Source: Treponema sp. UBA4873 (GTDB lineage: Bacteria > Spirochaetota > Spirochaetia > Treponematales > Treponemataceae). From it: a stretch of 64,000 nt of DNA. The DNA is taken from the NCBI GenBank assembly GCA_002399405.1, contig DHDP01000013.1, positions 1-64,000 of the forward strand, given 5' to 3'. A program made the position numbers and the translations under genes. This document shows positions 50,457 to 59,805 of the stretch, piece by piece; the stretch's first letter is position 1; the number at the start of each line of letters is the position of its first letter. Below the pieces are notes generated by a model. That model saw only the letters and a program-made list of their open reading frames with translations. It ran no database searches and had not been told where the DNA came from.

Positions 50457-50795
50457 CTACCTCGTAATATTTATATGCTGTCCCAAATACTCTTCGCGTA
50501 TTCCTGTATCGGCGGGTTTATCTTCCTGTTCCCCGTTGCCGGTCTGATTATGCTGTTTTTTTCCTGCTGATTCACCCGGCGTTCCGCTCTGCCCCTCGTC
50601 CTTTATTGCGGATGGTTTTACGCCTTCTCCCGCAGTCTGCTGAACTTTCTGCGCCTGCTCCTTATTTTTCCGCACGACATTCTGCTGCTGCATCGCTTCT
50701 GTAAGCTGCGGGCCCTCCTGAGCACGGGCGACGTTCTGAGCAACATTCGCCAACTGAGAGTACATTGTCTGAAGGTCAATCGGTTGAATAGCCAT
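50457..50795 (-). CDS. Small conserved-context protein of the flagellar operon, function unknown
   Basis: A 112-residue hydrophilic protein with no signal peptide or membrane helix. The N-terminal part IQPIDLQTMYSQLANVAQNV and ARAQEG looks like an amphipathic helix; the rest is low complexity and rich in Q, G, K and E. The start at 50795 overlaps the end of the FapA-like gene by 20 bases, so coupling is probable. The start is not certain, since no strong ribosome-binding site is visible. Confidence 0.55.
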   Translation of the reverse strand: MAIQPIDLQTMYSQLANVAQNVARAQEGPQLTEAMQQQNVVRKNKEQAQKVQQTAGEGVKPSAIKDEGQSGTPGESAGKKQHNQTGNGEQEDKPADTGIREEYLGQHINITR

Positions 50796-52743
50796 CCGGC
50801 CCCTTTACGTCCGCAGCAGGCGGTTCGTATTTACCACGCTTTACAAAACTGTTCTCGTAATAGAATGTGACACTTGAGACTTCGGTATGAACTTCATCGA
50901 GAACATCCCTCACATATATCTTTACGCCGGCATATACCGTACCCGATGCCTTGACTTTGCCGGCTATCTTTAGTTCGCGCAGATGCTTCTGCAGTTTTTC
51001 AATTTCCGTCGTCATCTCCGCGGCTTCAGTACTGATCTGCGCTCTGCGGTCCTTGAGTTTTGTCAGATTTTCCTCTTTATCCTTCGGAAGCGTGCGGCGT
51101 ATTTTTTTCTGATTTTCCAGCGTCGAAATATCGAGGTCGGTATTCTCGAGTTCTTTTACAACATTTCCCTGTTTTTCAAGAAGCTCGTCAAGGCGCTGTT
51201 TTGCATGAGGATCGAAGCCGACCTCAAGTATTGTCTCCGCACCGCCGCCCGGAGACCCTATGTTTTTTGCGGCAATTTCTTCAGTCGCAAAAAGATGTCC
51301 TCCGGTAATCTGCGCTTTCTTTCCGTTAAGAATAATATTCTTCATTGCAGTCACTTCGGAACTCATGATGCTGTCCGTAACAATGACCGAATTTTCCACT
51401 TCAACTTTCGCCGCCTGAATAAATTTCGCCCACAGCGATTTTTTCCCGGTGATATATCCCTCGTCTTTTCCGAATATGCCCTGCTGGACGATGATGTCTC
51501 CGCCTGCGTTTACTCTGCATTTTCCGACTGTCCCGCTTACTTCAATGTCGCCGGACGCGTCGACGTTGAATCCGTCCTCCACGTTTCCCTTAACGATAAC
51601 AGTGCCGAGGAATTTAATATTTCCGGTCTTTATGTTGACGCCGTCAAGCTGCAGCAGCGGTTCCACCGTAATTTTTCCGGCAAAGAGCATAACCTGCCCG
51701 TCTTCTTCCGCGATGACCGTGACGCCGTCCGAGTCGAGCCGTACATTTTTTCCGAGCTGTATGGGGATGTCCTTCCCGTTTTTCGCCTCAAGGTAACGGC
51801 CGAACAGCGTTTTCCCGCCTTTTCCGCGCTCCGCAGGAATTTTCTGGGCAAGCCGTCCTCCCTTGATGACGTTCTGGATAAGGTTGAGCTCCTTAAAATC
51901 GACCTGTCCGTTCGCGGATTCCTTCGCGCGGAGTTTTGTCGGATCGGTTTCAAAATCGTATGCGATGTATGCGTCGCGGCCGTCGACAGCAGGAATACCA
52001 GCCGCAACTTCATAAGGCACGTTGTACACGGGGTTATCGACAAATTCCGATATTTTATCATCTTCAATTCCCGCGACGACGCCCTGTGCTTTGAGCGCAC
52101 GTTCAATCATCTGCGGCGTGATGTCCGCACCGCTCATGGCAGGCGCCGACGCCGTAATAGTCGCTTTCATCTCGTCTTTTGAAATATCTATGGAAAATAT
52201 CGCATCGCCGGCAGCTATGTGTTTATATTCACCTACGGGCTGATACTCGTTTCCGGTACCCTGTTTGATATATTTCCGTATCAGGTCCTCTTCTGTCGAG
52301 ATCGTGTCAGGACGTTTAAGCTGCTGTATCAGTTCCTTTTCTTCGACAGGTTTTCCGTTCCCGGCAGGAGGCAGTACTTTGAGCATTATTTGCGAGCCGA
52401 AATGACGCATGTAATACAAACCGTCGCGATTCACGACTTTTTGTATCTCAGCTTCGTTTTCATCGCCGAACAAATCATCACCGGCTGATTTTCTTGTTAC
52501 CTTTATTGTAGCCGGATTCTGATAAATGCGCAGCTTCCACGGTTTTTTCCCGACTCCGAGAAAACCGTTGCTTCCTTTTTCCACAACTTCATATTCAAGG
52601 TTCGCGGTTTTCGTATCAAGCTGGACAGCCGCGTCAGCAAGAGCTTCGTCGACCGAATCGGCATTGACGTCGACGTTGTGCATTTTATCGTCGCGTTCGA
52701 GGAGCTTTTTCATGTCTTCACGAATTCTGTCCAGCGATACCAT
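50776..52743 (-). CDS. FapA-family (DUF342) protein with N-terminal Jag-like domain
   Basis: A 655-residue cytoplasmic protein. Residues about 22-75 resemble the Jag N-terminal domain: VDEALADAAVQLDTKTANLE and the GFLGVGKKPWKLRI end. The main part (about 170-510) has the DUF342 repetitive beta-helix features: GIPAVDGRDA, GKTLFGRYLEAKNGKDIPI, LGTVIVKGNVEDGFNVDASG and DIEVSGTVGKCRVNAGGDIIV. A coiled coil (EKQGNVVKELENTDL to EMTTEIEKLQKHL) leads to a short C-terminal part. It lies three bases after fliA. A role as scaffold for flagellar placement or signalling is inferred from context. Confidence 0.82.
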   Translation of the reverse strand: MVSLDRIREDMKKLLERDDKMHNVDVNADSVDEALADAAVQLDTKTANLEYEVVEKGSNGFLGVGKKPWKLRIYQNPATIKVTRKSAGDDLFGDENEAEIQKVVNRDGLYYMRHFGSQIMLKVLPPAGNGKPVEEKELIQQLKRPDTISTEEDLIRKYIKQGTGNEYQPVGEYKHIAAGDAIFSIDISKDEMKATITASAPAMSGADITPQMIERALKAQGVVAGIEDDKISEFVDNPVYNVPYEVAAGIPAVDGRDAYIAYDFETDPTKLRAKESANGQVDFKELNLIQNVIKGGRLAQKIPAERGKGGKTLFGRYLEAKNGKDIPIQLGKNVRLDSDGVTVIAEEDGQVMLFAGKITVEPLLQLDGVNIKTGNIKFLGTVIVKGNVEDGFNVDASGDIEVSGTVGKCRVNAGGDIIVQQGIFGKDEGYITGKKSLWAKFIQAAKVEVENSVIVTDSIMSSEVTAMKNIILNGKKAQITGGHLFATEEIAAKNIGSPGGGAETILEVGFDPHAKQRLDELLEKQGNVVKELENTDLDISTLENQKKIRRTLPKDKEENLTKLKDRRAQISTEAAEMTTEIEKLQKHLRELKIAGKVKASGTVYAGVKIYVRDVLDEVHTEVSSVTFYYENSFVKRGKYEPPAADVKGPDGYSTD

Positions 52744-52746
52744 GTC

Positions 52747-53535
52747 CTACATTATTCCCTTGCGAAGACTCGTCAGCTTCGCGCGCAGACGGAGATTCGC
52801 TTTCGTATGAAGCTGGGAAATCCGGGACTCGCTCACGTTTAGAACCTGCCCTATTTCCTTGAAAGTCAAATCCTCGTGGTAATACAGAACTATTACCATT
52901 TTTTCCTTCTCCGGCAGCTCATTGATTGCCTGTACGATTACCTTTTTTATTTCCTCGCGTTCGACGACAGAATCGGGATTCATGCTCGAAGGAGATTCTA
53001 TGCTGTCACCGATGGACATATTGCCGGAATCATCGCCGTTGTACCAGACGTCGTTCAGCGAAAGTACGCTTGTTCCCGACACTTTCATAATCGTCCGGTG
53101 ATAATCGTCCTCGCTCAATCCGAGCGCATCCGCAATCTCCGTATCGCTCGCGGTGCGTCCGAGTTTCGCCTCAAGACCGTTGATCGTATCCTCTATTTCA
53201 CGCGATTTCTGACGTACGGAACGCGGAACCCAGTCTATCTGACGCAGCTCGTCGAAAATTGCGCCCCTGATACGCGTTACTGCGTACGTCTTGAATTTTA
53301 CATTTTTTTCCGGATCATATTTCTCTATCGCGTCAAGAAGACCGAACTGACCGAATCCTACAAGATCATCGAATTCAACGCTGTTCGGCATTCCGACAGA
53401 AATTTTACCTGCAACATATTTTACAAGCGGCATATACTGCCGGATAAATTTATCACGCAGCGCAGGTAATTTTGTCTTTCGGTATTCTGCCCAGAGGTTA
53501 TCTTCTTCTTTTTCGTCGTTGACCTGATCTGCCAT
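52747..53535 (-). CDS. fliA: Flagellar RNA polymerase sigma factor (FliA/WhiG family)
   Basis: A 262-residue alternative sigma factor. Region 2 is recognised in FIRQYMPLVKYVAGKISVGMP and DLVGFGQFGLLDAIEKYDP, with YAVTRIRGAIFDELRQIDWVPR typical of the FliA group. Region 3 includes IADALGLSEDDYH. Region 4 has INELPEKEKMVIVLYYHEDL and FKEIGQVLNVSESRISQLH, the -35-contacting helix-turn-helix. It recognises late flagellar promoters (TAAA-N15-GCCGATAA in enteric bacteria; treponeme consensus similar). No such promoter was found in this window, so its target genes are probably elsewhere. Confidence 0.95.
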   Translation of the reverse strand: MADQVNDEKEEDNLWAEYRKTKLPALRDKFIRQYMPLVKYVAGKISVGMPNSVEFDDLVGFGQFGLLDAIEKYDPEKNVKFKTYAVTRIRGAIFDELRQIDWVPRSVRQKSREIEDTINGLEAKLGRTASDTEIADALGLSEDDYHRTIMKVSGTSVLSLNDVWYNGDDSGNMSIGDSIESPSSMNPDSVVEREEIKKVIVQAINELPEKEKMVIVLYYHEDLTFKEIGQVLNVSESRISQLHTKANLRLRAKLTSLRKGIM

Positions 53536-53547
53536 ATATTCTCGCCC

Positions 53548-54327
53548 TTATTGATTTTCTTTTTCTTTCGCCAGCACGGTACTTATCGCTTTTGCCATGA
53601 TCGTGGCATCTTTTATTTCATTTTTCACATCCGTTTTTTTCGTATCGCCCGCATTTGAAAAATCGGAATCCTCCACGACATCGACATCGTCGTAATCAGC
53701 CGCCCCGGCAGGCTTTAAATCCTTAAGTTCAGGAAGTTCATCGAGCGTATCATCCTCGAGATTGATGATGTCGTCGTCGGACGGAGAAACGGACTCCGCA
53801 CCTGACATATTCTTTGCGGTTTCCTGAAGCGGAACGGGAACAAAACCGTCGTCCGAATCGGCTTCCCCGCCGATTTCAGATGATTTACTTTCAGGAACAG
53901 CCGTATCGGCCTCCTGAATCGTATCCACATCGGCAATCGAAGATTCAGACTGACGGCTGAAGCCCGTGTCGTCGCTGCCTTCCGCCGAATAATCGTTTTT
54001 ATTGAGCATCTGATGATTGTCGCCGACAAAAAACTGCGGTGAATTCTCTTCGGCAGGAAGCTCTTCGTCCTGTATCGTTATGTCTACGACGCCGCCCGTC
54101 TTAGGTACCGATTCGGCCGCAGCCTCCGCCGGAACAGTCTGACCGTCGATGCTGAGAACTCCGTCCATAAGGAACTGTATGAAGAATGCCAGTGCGCCGA
54201 AAACGACCGCAAAAACAGCCGCCATAAGGATAATATGACCGAATCCGCTGTGCGAAAATAATCCGGCGACAAACGACAAAAGGAAGCCGCATGCTGCAAA
54301 ACCGAAGATAAACTTGCTGTTTTTCAT
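53548..54327 (-). CDS. Membrane protein with acidic low-complexity tail, flagellar operon
   Basis: A 259-residue protein. Two transmembrane helices occupy residues about 5-60 (FIFGFAACGFLLSFVAGLFS and ILMAAVFAVVFGALAFFIQF). The remainder is D/E/S-rich and predicted disordered (DIINLEDDTLDELPELKDL, DYDDVDVVEDSDFSNAG). GGAGG five bases before the ATG at 54327 decides the start against the in-frame ATG at 54339. It lies between flhG and fliA, where treponemes have an unnamed gene. No motif indicates its function. Confidence 0.72.
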   Translation of the reverse strand: MKNSKFIFGFAACGFLLSFVAGLFSHSGFGHIILMAAVFAVVFGALAFFIQFLMDGVLSIDGQTVPAEAAAESVPKTGGVVDITIQDEELPAEENSPQFFVGDNHQMLNKNDYSAEGSDDTGFSRQSESSIADVDTIQEADTAVPESKSSEIGGEADSDDGFVPVPLQETAKNMSGAESVSPSDDDIINLEDDTLDELPELKDLKPAGAADYDDVDVVEDSDFSNAGDTKKTDVKNEIKDATIMAKAISTVLAKEKENQ

Positions 54328-54386
54328 ACGAACCTCCATTTTTATTCATTATATTACATTTATAGATAAAAATACAGTATATATGT

Positions 54387-55274
54387 CTACTTCTTTTTGC
54401 CGAGAAATTTTTTGAGGAAGTTCGATACGCCTTCGTTTTCGGCCGGTTCCGTTTTTTCGATTCGTCCGATGATGTGCTTTATGCATACGGCAGGTTTCGA
54501 CGTCGGATTGACTACGATAAACGGTTTCTGCCTGATAACAGACGCCTGCACAACGGGATCGTCGTATACAAAACCGATATAATCAACTTTATAACCGAGG
54601 AATTGTCCCACGATCGTTATAATCCGTTCGGAAATGCGTTTTCCCTCGTCGGCGGAATGAACCCTGTTCACAAGCAGCTTGAGCGTGACCGGATGATCGA
54701 TGACTTCCGTCGTAATAATTTTAATGATTCCGTATGCGTCGGTGATCGCAGTCGGTTCAGGCGTCGTCACCACGTACACTTCGTCGGCGGCCGCAACGAA
54801 CTGAAGAACGTTGTTCGCAATACCCGCCCCCGTGTCTATGATGATGATGTCGGCCGTACCGAGCGAACTGAACTGTTTTGCGAAGTCGTCGAGCTCCTGC
54901 ACGGAAAGATTCGCTATCTTCGAAAACCCGTTCGCACCTGCAATGAATTTTATTCCGAATTCGGTGTCGAGGATTATTTCCTTCATCGTCTTTTTCTTGT
55001 TTATGACGTGCATGAGGTTGTATGTAGGCACAACGTTGAGAAGCACATTCACGTTGGCCATTCCGAGATCGCCGTCGATAAGGATGACTTTTTTTCCTAA
55101 CTGTGCATATGCGATTGCCATGTTCACGGATATATTGGTTTTACCGACGCCGCCCTTACCGCTCGTTATAGCAATGATGCGTGTCTTGTGAGCATTTTTG
55201 TCGGCCGGCGCAGGTTTCTTGTCCTGCGTGTCGTTCTTCATCAGTTCTCTCAATTCTTCTGCTTGCTCTTCCAT
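54387..55274 (-). CDS. flhG: FlhG/YlxH-type MinD-like ATPase
   Basis: A 295-residue ParA/MinD-family ATPase that controls flagellar number and placement, working with FlhF. The deviant Walker A GKGGVGKT is at residues 39-46, followed by VILIDGDLGMANVNVLLNVV with the switch residues, and DIIIIDTGAGIANNVLQFVAA. The C-terminal GFVYDDPVVQASVIRQKPF is typical of the subgroup; the amphipathic membrane-targeting end LLKKFLGKKK is suggested by SNFLKKF. It starts two bases after flhF. Confidence 0.92.
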   Translation of the reverse strand: MEEQAEELRELMKNDTQDKKPAPADKNAHKTRIIAITSGKGGVGKTNISVNMAIAYAQLGKKVILIDGDLGMANVNVLLNVVPTYNLMHVINKKKTMKEIILDTEFGIKFIAGANGFSKIANLSVQELDDFAKQFSSLGTADIIIIDTGAGIANNVLQFVAAADEVYVVTTPEPTAITDAYGIIKIITTEVIDHPVTLKLLVNRVHSADEGKRISERIITIVGQFLGYKVDYIGFVYDDPVVQASVIRQKPFIVVNPTSKPAVCIKHIIGRIEKTEPAENEGVSNFLKKFLGKKK

Positions 55275-55276
55275 CG

Positions 55277-56512
55277 TTATTTTTCTCCAAATACGTCTTC
55301 AATATGAACACGGTCTACATCAAATCCTGACAGGTTGATAAGGAAATCTATGACATCCGCATGCCGGAGGTTTCTCGTCACGTACTGCCCGTCAGTTATA
55401 TACGACAGTCTTTTGTGCTTTCCATGGAGTACGCTGATTATATTTCCGTACTGATGAGATTCGTCGCATTTCGTCACGATGACTGAATTGTAATGGAACG
55501 GCTCATAGTTTTCCATGATATTTTCAAGGTCGCGGGCTTTCGTCGAAGCTGCAACCGACAGATATACGTCGGGATTCAGGCCTTCAATCTGAAGCAGTGT
55601 TTTCATCTCGCCGATATGGACCGAATCGTTCGGGCTGTATCCGCTCGTATCTATGAAGATTGCGTCGACACTGTCCTTTTTTTCTTCATAAATCTTGCGC
55701 ATATCCTCGACAGTCTCGGCCTTCTGAACCTGCGTGCCGATTATGTCGCCGTATTTTGAAATCTGTTCATACGCACCTACGCGCATACTATCTATTGTAA
55801 TCATGCACAGCGCAGGCAGTGCCTGATGCGCTTTTTTTGCATCCATCACGAGTTTTACCGCAAACTTCGTAATCGTCGTCGTTTTGCCGACGCCCGTCGG
55901 TCCGACTATAACTACGACGTGAGGCGGACGCACCGCCCGTTCGGGGGCAATCGATATGGACCCGCCTATCCAGTCGACGACCTTCCGCTCTACTGTCCTG
56001 AAATCGTCAAGCGCCTCAAGCGAAAACGAGGATTTGATTCTGCCTGATATATCAGAGATATACGAATAGGTAAATTCGTTGTCCGCAAGAAGCTCTTCGA
56101 TTTTTTTGATGGTCGGATGTTTGTCCGCCGAAGAAACGGAGATGTTCTGAATCTGCTTCGTAAGCGAGTTCTGAAGCTCGCTGAATTTCGTGTCGAGCGT
56201 CGTCATCTGGCTCGAAATTGCGGCGGCTTTGAGAAAATCATCGCGGTTTTTTCTGAACGATGCAATTTCGTCGTTCGAATTCTTCTGCGGCTGTACGGGC
56301 TGCAACTGAGAACTGTCTGTGCCGCTGTTCACCGTATAGGTGACTTCGACCCATTCTTTCTGTCCGAAACCGAGAAAGCCGCCGTGGAGAATCTGACGTT
56401 TCCCGCGTATCGTATATTCGTGTCCGAACATTTTGAACAGCTTCTCCTTGCATTCTGCAAGAGTTGCTGCGGATATTTTCTGTACCGGTACGTCCTGCTC
56501 TCCGTTATACAT
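55277..56512 (-). CDS. flhF: Flagellar GTPase FlhF (SRP-type)
   Basis: A 411-residue GTPase directing flagellar placement. The N-terminal B-like domain (residues 1-70) has the Jag-like motif GFLGFGQKEWVEV, followed by a linker. The NG domain includes VVIVGPTGVGKTTTITKFAV (G1), ALPALCMITIDSMRVGAYEQI (G2-like), VDAIFIDTSGYSPND (G3) and VIVTKCDE (G4). These features are typical of the SRP54/FtsY-like FlhF family. It overlaps the flhA gene by eight bases, and flhG follows directly, as in other bacteria. Confidence 0.94.
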   Translation of the reverse strand: MYNGEQDVPVQKISAATLAECKEKLFKMFGHEYTIRGKRQILHGGFLGFGQKEWVEVTYTVNSGTDSSQLQPVQPQKNSNDEIASFRKNRDDFLKAAAISSQMTTLDTKFSELQNSLTKQIQNISVSSADKHPTIKKIEELLADNEFTYSYISDISGRIKSSFSLEALDDFRTVERKVVDWIGGSISIAPERAVRPPHVVVIVGPTGVGKTTTITKFAVKLVMDAKKAHQALPALCMITIDSMRVGAYEQISKYGDIIGTQVQKAETVEDMRKIYEEKKDSVDAIFIDTSGYSPNDSVHIGEMKTLLQIEGLNPDVYLSVAASTKARDLENIMENYEPFHYNSVIVTKCDESHQYGNIISVLHGKHKRLSYITDGQYVTRNLRHADVIDFLINLSGFDVDRVHIEDVFGEK

Positions 56513-58682
56513 TTTGTATGTTCACCCCTTTGTCTTCTGCGATTTCCCCGAGAACTTCGACCTTTATGTCTTTTCCCGCCGCAACGATTTCCCTGTCCGA
56601 TATGACGATTATGTCGGGCAGTTCCCGTTCCGTCGAATTCCAGACGAGACGGCGTACGACCGACGCGCTCATGACGATCGGGAGAAAGCCCTTTCCGCGT
56701 ATACCGTTATACGCAGTATGCATGACGGAGTCCCACTTCCGGGAATCCACCGGGTCGAGCGCCGCATACGGTTCGGAACCGTCCTGCATGCGCACCGTAT
56801 GATCAAGCAGCATCTGCGACAGATCCTGCGACAGGCTCATGATGCGCAGCGTGTTGTCCTCGTCGACATACTGCCTGCATATCTGCAGGCCGAGCGCCTC
56901 GCGCACTTTTTCGGTAAGCTCCCACGTGTTGTGCGTTATGGCGCTGTAGTTCGCAATCGTTTCAAGGATCACGACGATATTGCGTATTGAAACGCGCTCC
57001 TGAAGCAGCGCGCGCAGAATCTTTTCTATTTCGCCGTACGTAAATTTCTTGTCGCCGTTAAGCACTTCATCCACGACGACGGGATTCGTCTCCTTCACGC
57101 GGTTCACGATCGTCGACACTTCCTGCCGGCCGAGAATCTCGGATGCATGGGATTTAATAATTTCAGTGAGATGCGTCGCTATTATCGTCGGAGGATCGAC
57201 CACCGTATATCCGCTGCGTTCGGCCTCCGCCCGTTTTTCCTCGGGCAGCCATATCGCAGGCATTCCGAAAGCCGGGTCCTTCGTCTTTTCGCCCTCAAGC
57301 TCTTCCGCGACATTACCCGTATTCATGCACATGTAGTAGCCCAGCCGTATCTTGCTTCTGCCTGCTTCGATACCGCGGATTTTGAAACTGTATTCGTTCG
57401 GATCGAGCGTCATGTTGTCCACGATGCGTATGGGCGGAACAATAAGCCCCATGTCGAGAGCAGCCTCGTGCCTGATACGCGTGATGCGCTCAAGAAGTTC
57501 CGCACCCTTCTCTTTGTCCACGAGCGGTATAAGCGCGTACCCGAGTTCAAGCGAAAGCGTATCGAGCGGAGCAATCGATTCCGTATCGGCAGGTCCGCCG
57601 CCTTTCTGATTTTTTCCCTTCGCGGCGGCAGCTGCAACGACTTTTTCCTTTTCCCGCTGCTGCGACCGGGCAATACGGAAACCGATGTAGAAAAACAGCG
57701 CACCGAGAGTCACGAGCAGAACCGTCGCACTCGGACCGTTGCGTATGAACGAAATGCCCATAAGAGCCAGAGCGCTGCCGACTATCTCGTACACGTATCC
57801 CGAGACGGTAAATTCCTGTTTAAGCTGCTTGTCGAACGGTTCGTCCGAGCTTGAACCGGTGACTATGAGACCGGTTGCAAACGACATCATGAGCGACGGT
57901 ATCTGCGACATAAGGCCGTCGCCTATCGTAAGCTTTGAATACGACAGGATTGCTTCGCCGGCCGACATTCCGTGAAGCACCATACCGACGATAAAACCGC
58001 CGGCAAGGTTTATGACCGTTATGAAGATGCCCGCCTTGACGTTTCCCGAAACAAACTTTGAAGCACCGTCCATCGTCGAGTAAAAGTCGCTTTCCCGCCG
58101 GACTGCGGCTTTCTGGGTTTTTGCTTCTTCCTCGGTAATTGCTCCGCTGTTCAACTGGGACTCTATGTCGAACATTTTGGAGTTCATGGAATCGAGGGAA
58201 AAACGTGCTGCAACTTCAGAAACGCGCGTCGCGCCTTTCGTGATGACGACCACCTGGACAACTATAAGAATTATGAATATGACCATGCCGATGACGACGG
58301 GAGTGGCGCCTTCACCGCCGCCGGTAACGATATTTGCAAATGCCTGCACCATGACGCTCTGGCCGCTCGATGTGCCGCGCGCATTCACCGGCTGCGTAAG
58401 AATAAGACGCGTAGACGAAATGTTTATGCCGAGCCCGTACAATGTGTCAAACAGGATGATGCGGGGAAACGTCGTAAAATTCGTCGCCCGCGGAGTATAC
58501 ATAACTGTGAGCAGAATGATTATTGAGAGTGCAAGGTTGAGTGCCATCGACACATCGATGAGCAGACGGGGCATGGGGATAACAAGAAAAAGTGCCACGA
58601 CGACAACTGCGACACCAACTATGTTACGCTGAATAAAATTCACAACGGCTTCGTTTGAAACCCCTCTCGCTTCGTTTGCCAT
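56505..58682 (-). CDS. flhA: Flagellar type III export gate protein FlhA
   Basis: A 725-residue protein. Residues 1-330 contain eight membrane helices (VVVVALFLVIPMPRLLIDVS, LALSIIILLTVMYTPRATN) and the cytoplasmic loop FIPRID-type region with SLDSMNSKMFDIESQLNSG. The C-terminal cytoplasmic domain (about 370-725) starts near PLDTLSLELGYALIPLVDK and has VPPIRIVDNMTLDPNEYSF and GEIEKILRALLQERVSIRN. It forms the nonameric ring that receives substrates. It follows flhB by 25 bases and is upstream of flhF. Confidence 0.96.
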   Translation of the reverse strand: MANEARGVSNEAVVNFIQRNIVGVAVVVVALFLVIPMPRLLIDVSMALNLALSIIILLTVMYTPRATNFTTFPRIILFDTLYGLGINISSTRLILTQPVNARGTSSGQSVMVQAFANIVTGGGEGATPVVIGMVIFIILIVVQVVVITKGATRVSEVAARFSLDSMNSKMFDIESQLNSGAITEEEAKTQKAAVRRESDFYSTMDGASKFVSGNVKAGIFITVINLAGGFIVGMVLHGMSAGEAILSYSKLTIGDGLMSQIPSLMMSFATGLIVTGSSSDEPFDKQLKQEFTVSGYVYEIVGSALALMGISFIRNGPSATVLLVTLGALFFYIGFRIARSQQREKEKVVAAAAAKGKNQKGGGPADTESIAPLDTLSLELGYALIPLVDKEKGAELLERITRIRHEAALDMGLIVPPIRIVDNMTLDPNEYSFKIRGIEAGRSKIRLGYYMCMNTGNVAEELEGEKTKDPAFGMPAIWLPEEKRAEAERSGYTVVDPPTIIATHLTEIIKSHASEILGRQEVSTIVNRVKETNPVVVDEVLNGDKKFTYGEIEKILRALLQERVSIRNIVVILETIANYSAITHNTWELTEKVREALGLQICRQYVDEDNTLRIMSLSQDLSQMLLDHTVRMQDGSEPYAALDPVDSRKWDSVMHTAYNGIRGKGFLPIVMSASVVRRLVWNSTERELPDIIVISDREIVAAGKDIKVEVLGEIAEDKGVNIQNV

Positions 58683-58707
58683 TAGTCCCCACCCGGCATA
58701 CTACGGT

Positions 58708-59805
58708 TTATTTCTTAGAGTTATATTTAATATGCGTATACACAAGAACAATCGCCCGTATATACTGTTCGGGTATTATATCACCAACATTTGTATCTGT
58801 ATAGAGTCCGCGGGCAAGCGGTCTGTTTTCCACAATCGGCACGTCGTTCTCACGCGCGATGCGCCTTATAGTAAATGCCATTTCGTCCTCTCCCTTCGCC
58901 GTTACCTGCGGCGCCTGTTCAGTCACGGTCCTGTCGTATTTGAGCGCAACGGCGAAATGCGTCGGGTTTGTTATTACGACGTCCGATTCCCTGACAGCTT
59001 TCGGCACGTTCTGCTGAAGCAGACGGCGCTGTTCCTGCTGCAGGTGATTCTTCACATCGGGATCGCCTTCCATTTCCTTATACTCTTCCTTTACTTCCTG
59101 TTTCGTCATTTTCATTTCTTCTATGAATTGGCGGCGCTGCACAAGATAGTCGGGAATTGCAATAATGAGGAAAATTACGGCGGCGGTAATCAGCAGCTGC
59201 GCCGCCATTCTGGCAATATATCCGGCAGCTGCTCCTATGCTGCCGTTCTGTATTTCAAGCAGAAGAAGAGGAACGTCCTTCTTTATAAGCGCATAAGAAA
59301 CAGCCGTTATTACAGCGACTTTTCCGATTGACTTTACAATATTAAAAAATCCTCTGAACGAAAACAGTGTATTTTTGAAATATTCGGCGAAATTAGGTAT
59401 TATCTTTTTGAAATTCGGCTCGATAGTCTTCGTCGTAAAAATAAATCCTCTGTTCTGGATGATATTTCCCGCAACTCCGCCTACAATGCCTACAATTCCG
59501 ATCGGAAGCGTAAGTCTGATAAAGAAATTGAAAAACGCCTTCACCAGATTCGGATCGTTTACCTGTGTATTCGTACAGCGCGAAAAATAAAAACGAAACA
59601 AAGCCGCACAATCTTTCAGCATCGACGGTCCGAGAAAAACAAGCACAATCACGGTAAGGAGCATGACGAGCGCGCTGTTAAGCTCCTGGCTTTTTGCAAC
59701 ACGTCCTTCCTTGCGGGCTTTTTCAAGTTTATATTCCGAAGGTTCCTCTGTGCGGCCTTCGTCCTCGGCTGCAAACCACTGCAGGTCGATCATTTCATAC
59801 GTCAT
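58708..59805 (-). CDS. flhB: Flagellar export switch protein FlhB
   Basis: A 365-residue protein with four membrane helices in the N-terminal 220 residues and a C-terminal cytoplasmic domain. The autocleavage motif NPTH is at residues 280-283 (ITNPTHFAVAL), as required for the hook-to-filament switch. The N-terminus has TEEPSEYKLEKARKEG and VAKSQEL, as in family members. It overlaps fliR by four bases. The linker QEVKEEYKEMEGDP precedes the cleaved domain. Confidence 0.96.
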   Translation of the reverse strand: MTYEMIDLQWFAAEDEGRTEEPSEYKLEKARKEGRVAKSQELNSALVMLLTVIVLVFLGPSMLKDCAALFRFYFSRCTNTQVNDPNLVKAFFNFFIRLTLPIGIVGIVGGVAGNIIQNRGFIFTTKTIEPNFKKIIPNFAEYFKNTLFSFRGFFNIVKSIGKVAVITAVSYALIKKDVPLLLLEIQNGSIGAAAGYIARMAAQLLITAAVIFLIIAIPDYLVQRRQFIEEMKMTKQEVKEEYKEMEGDPDVKNHLQQEQRRLLQQNVPKAVRESDVVITNPTHFAVALKYDRTVTEQAPQVTAKGEDEMAFTIRRIARENDVPIVENRPLARGLYTDTNVGDIIPEQYIRAIVLVYTHIKYNSKK

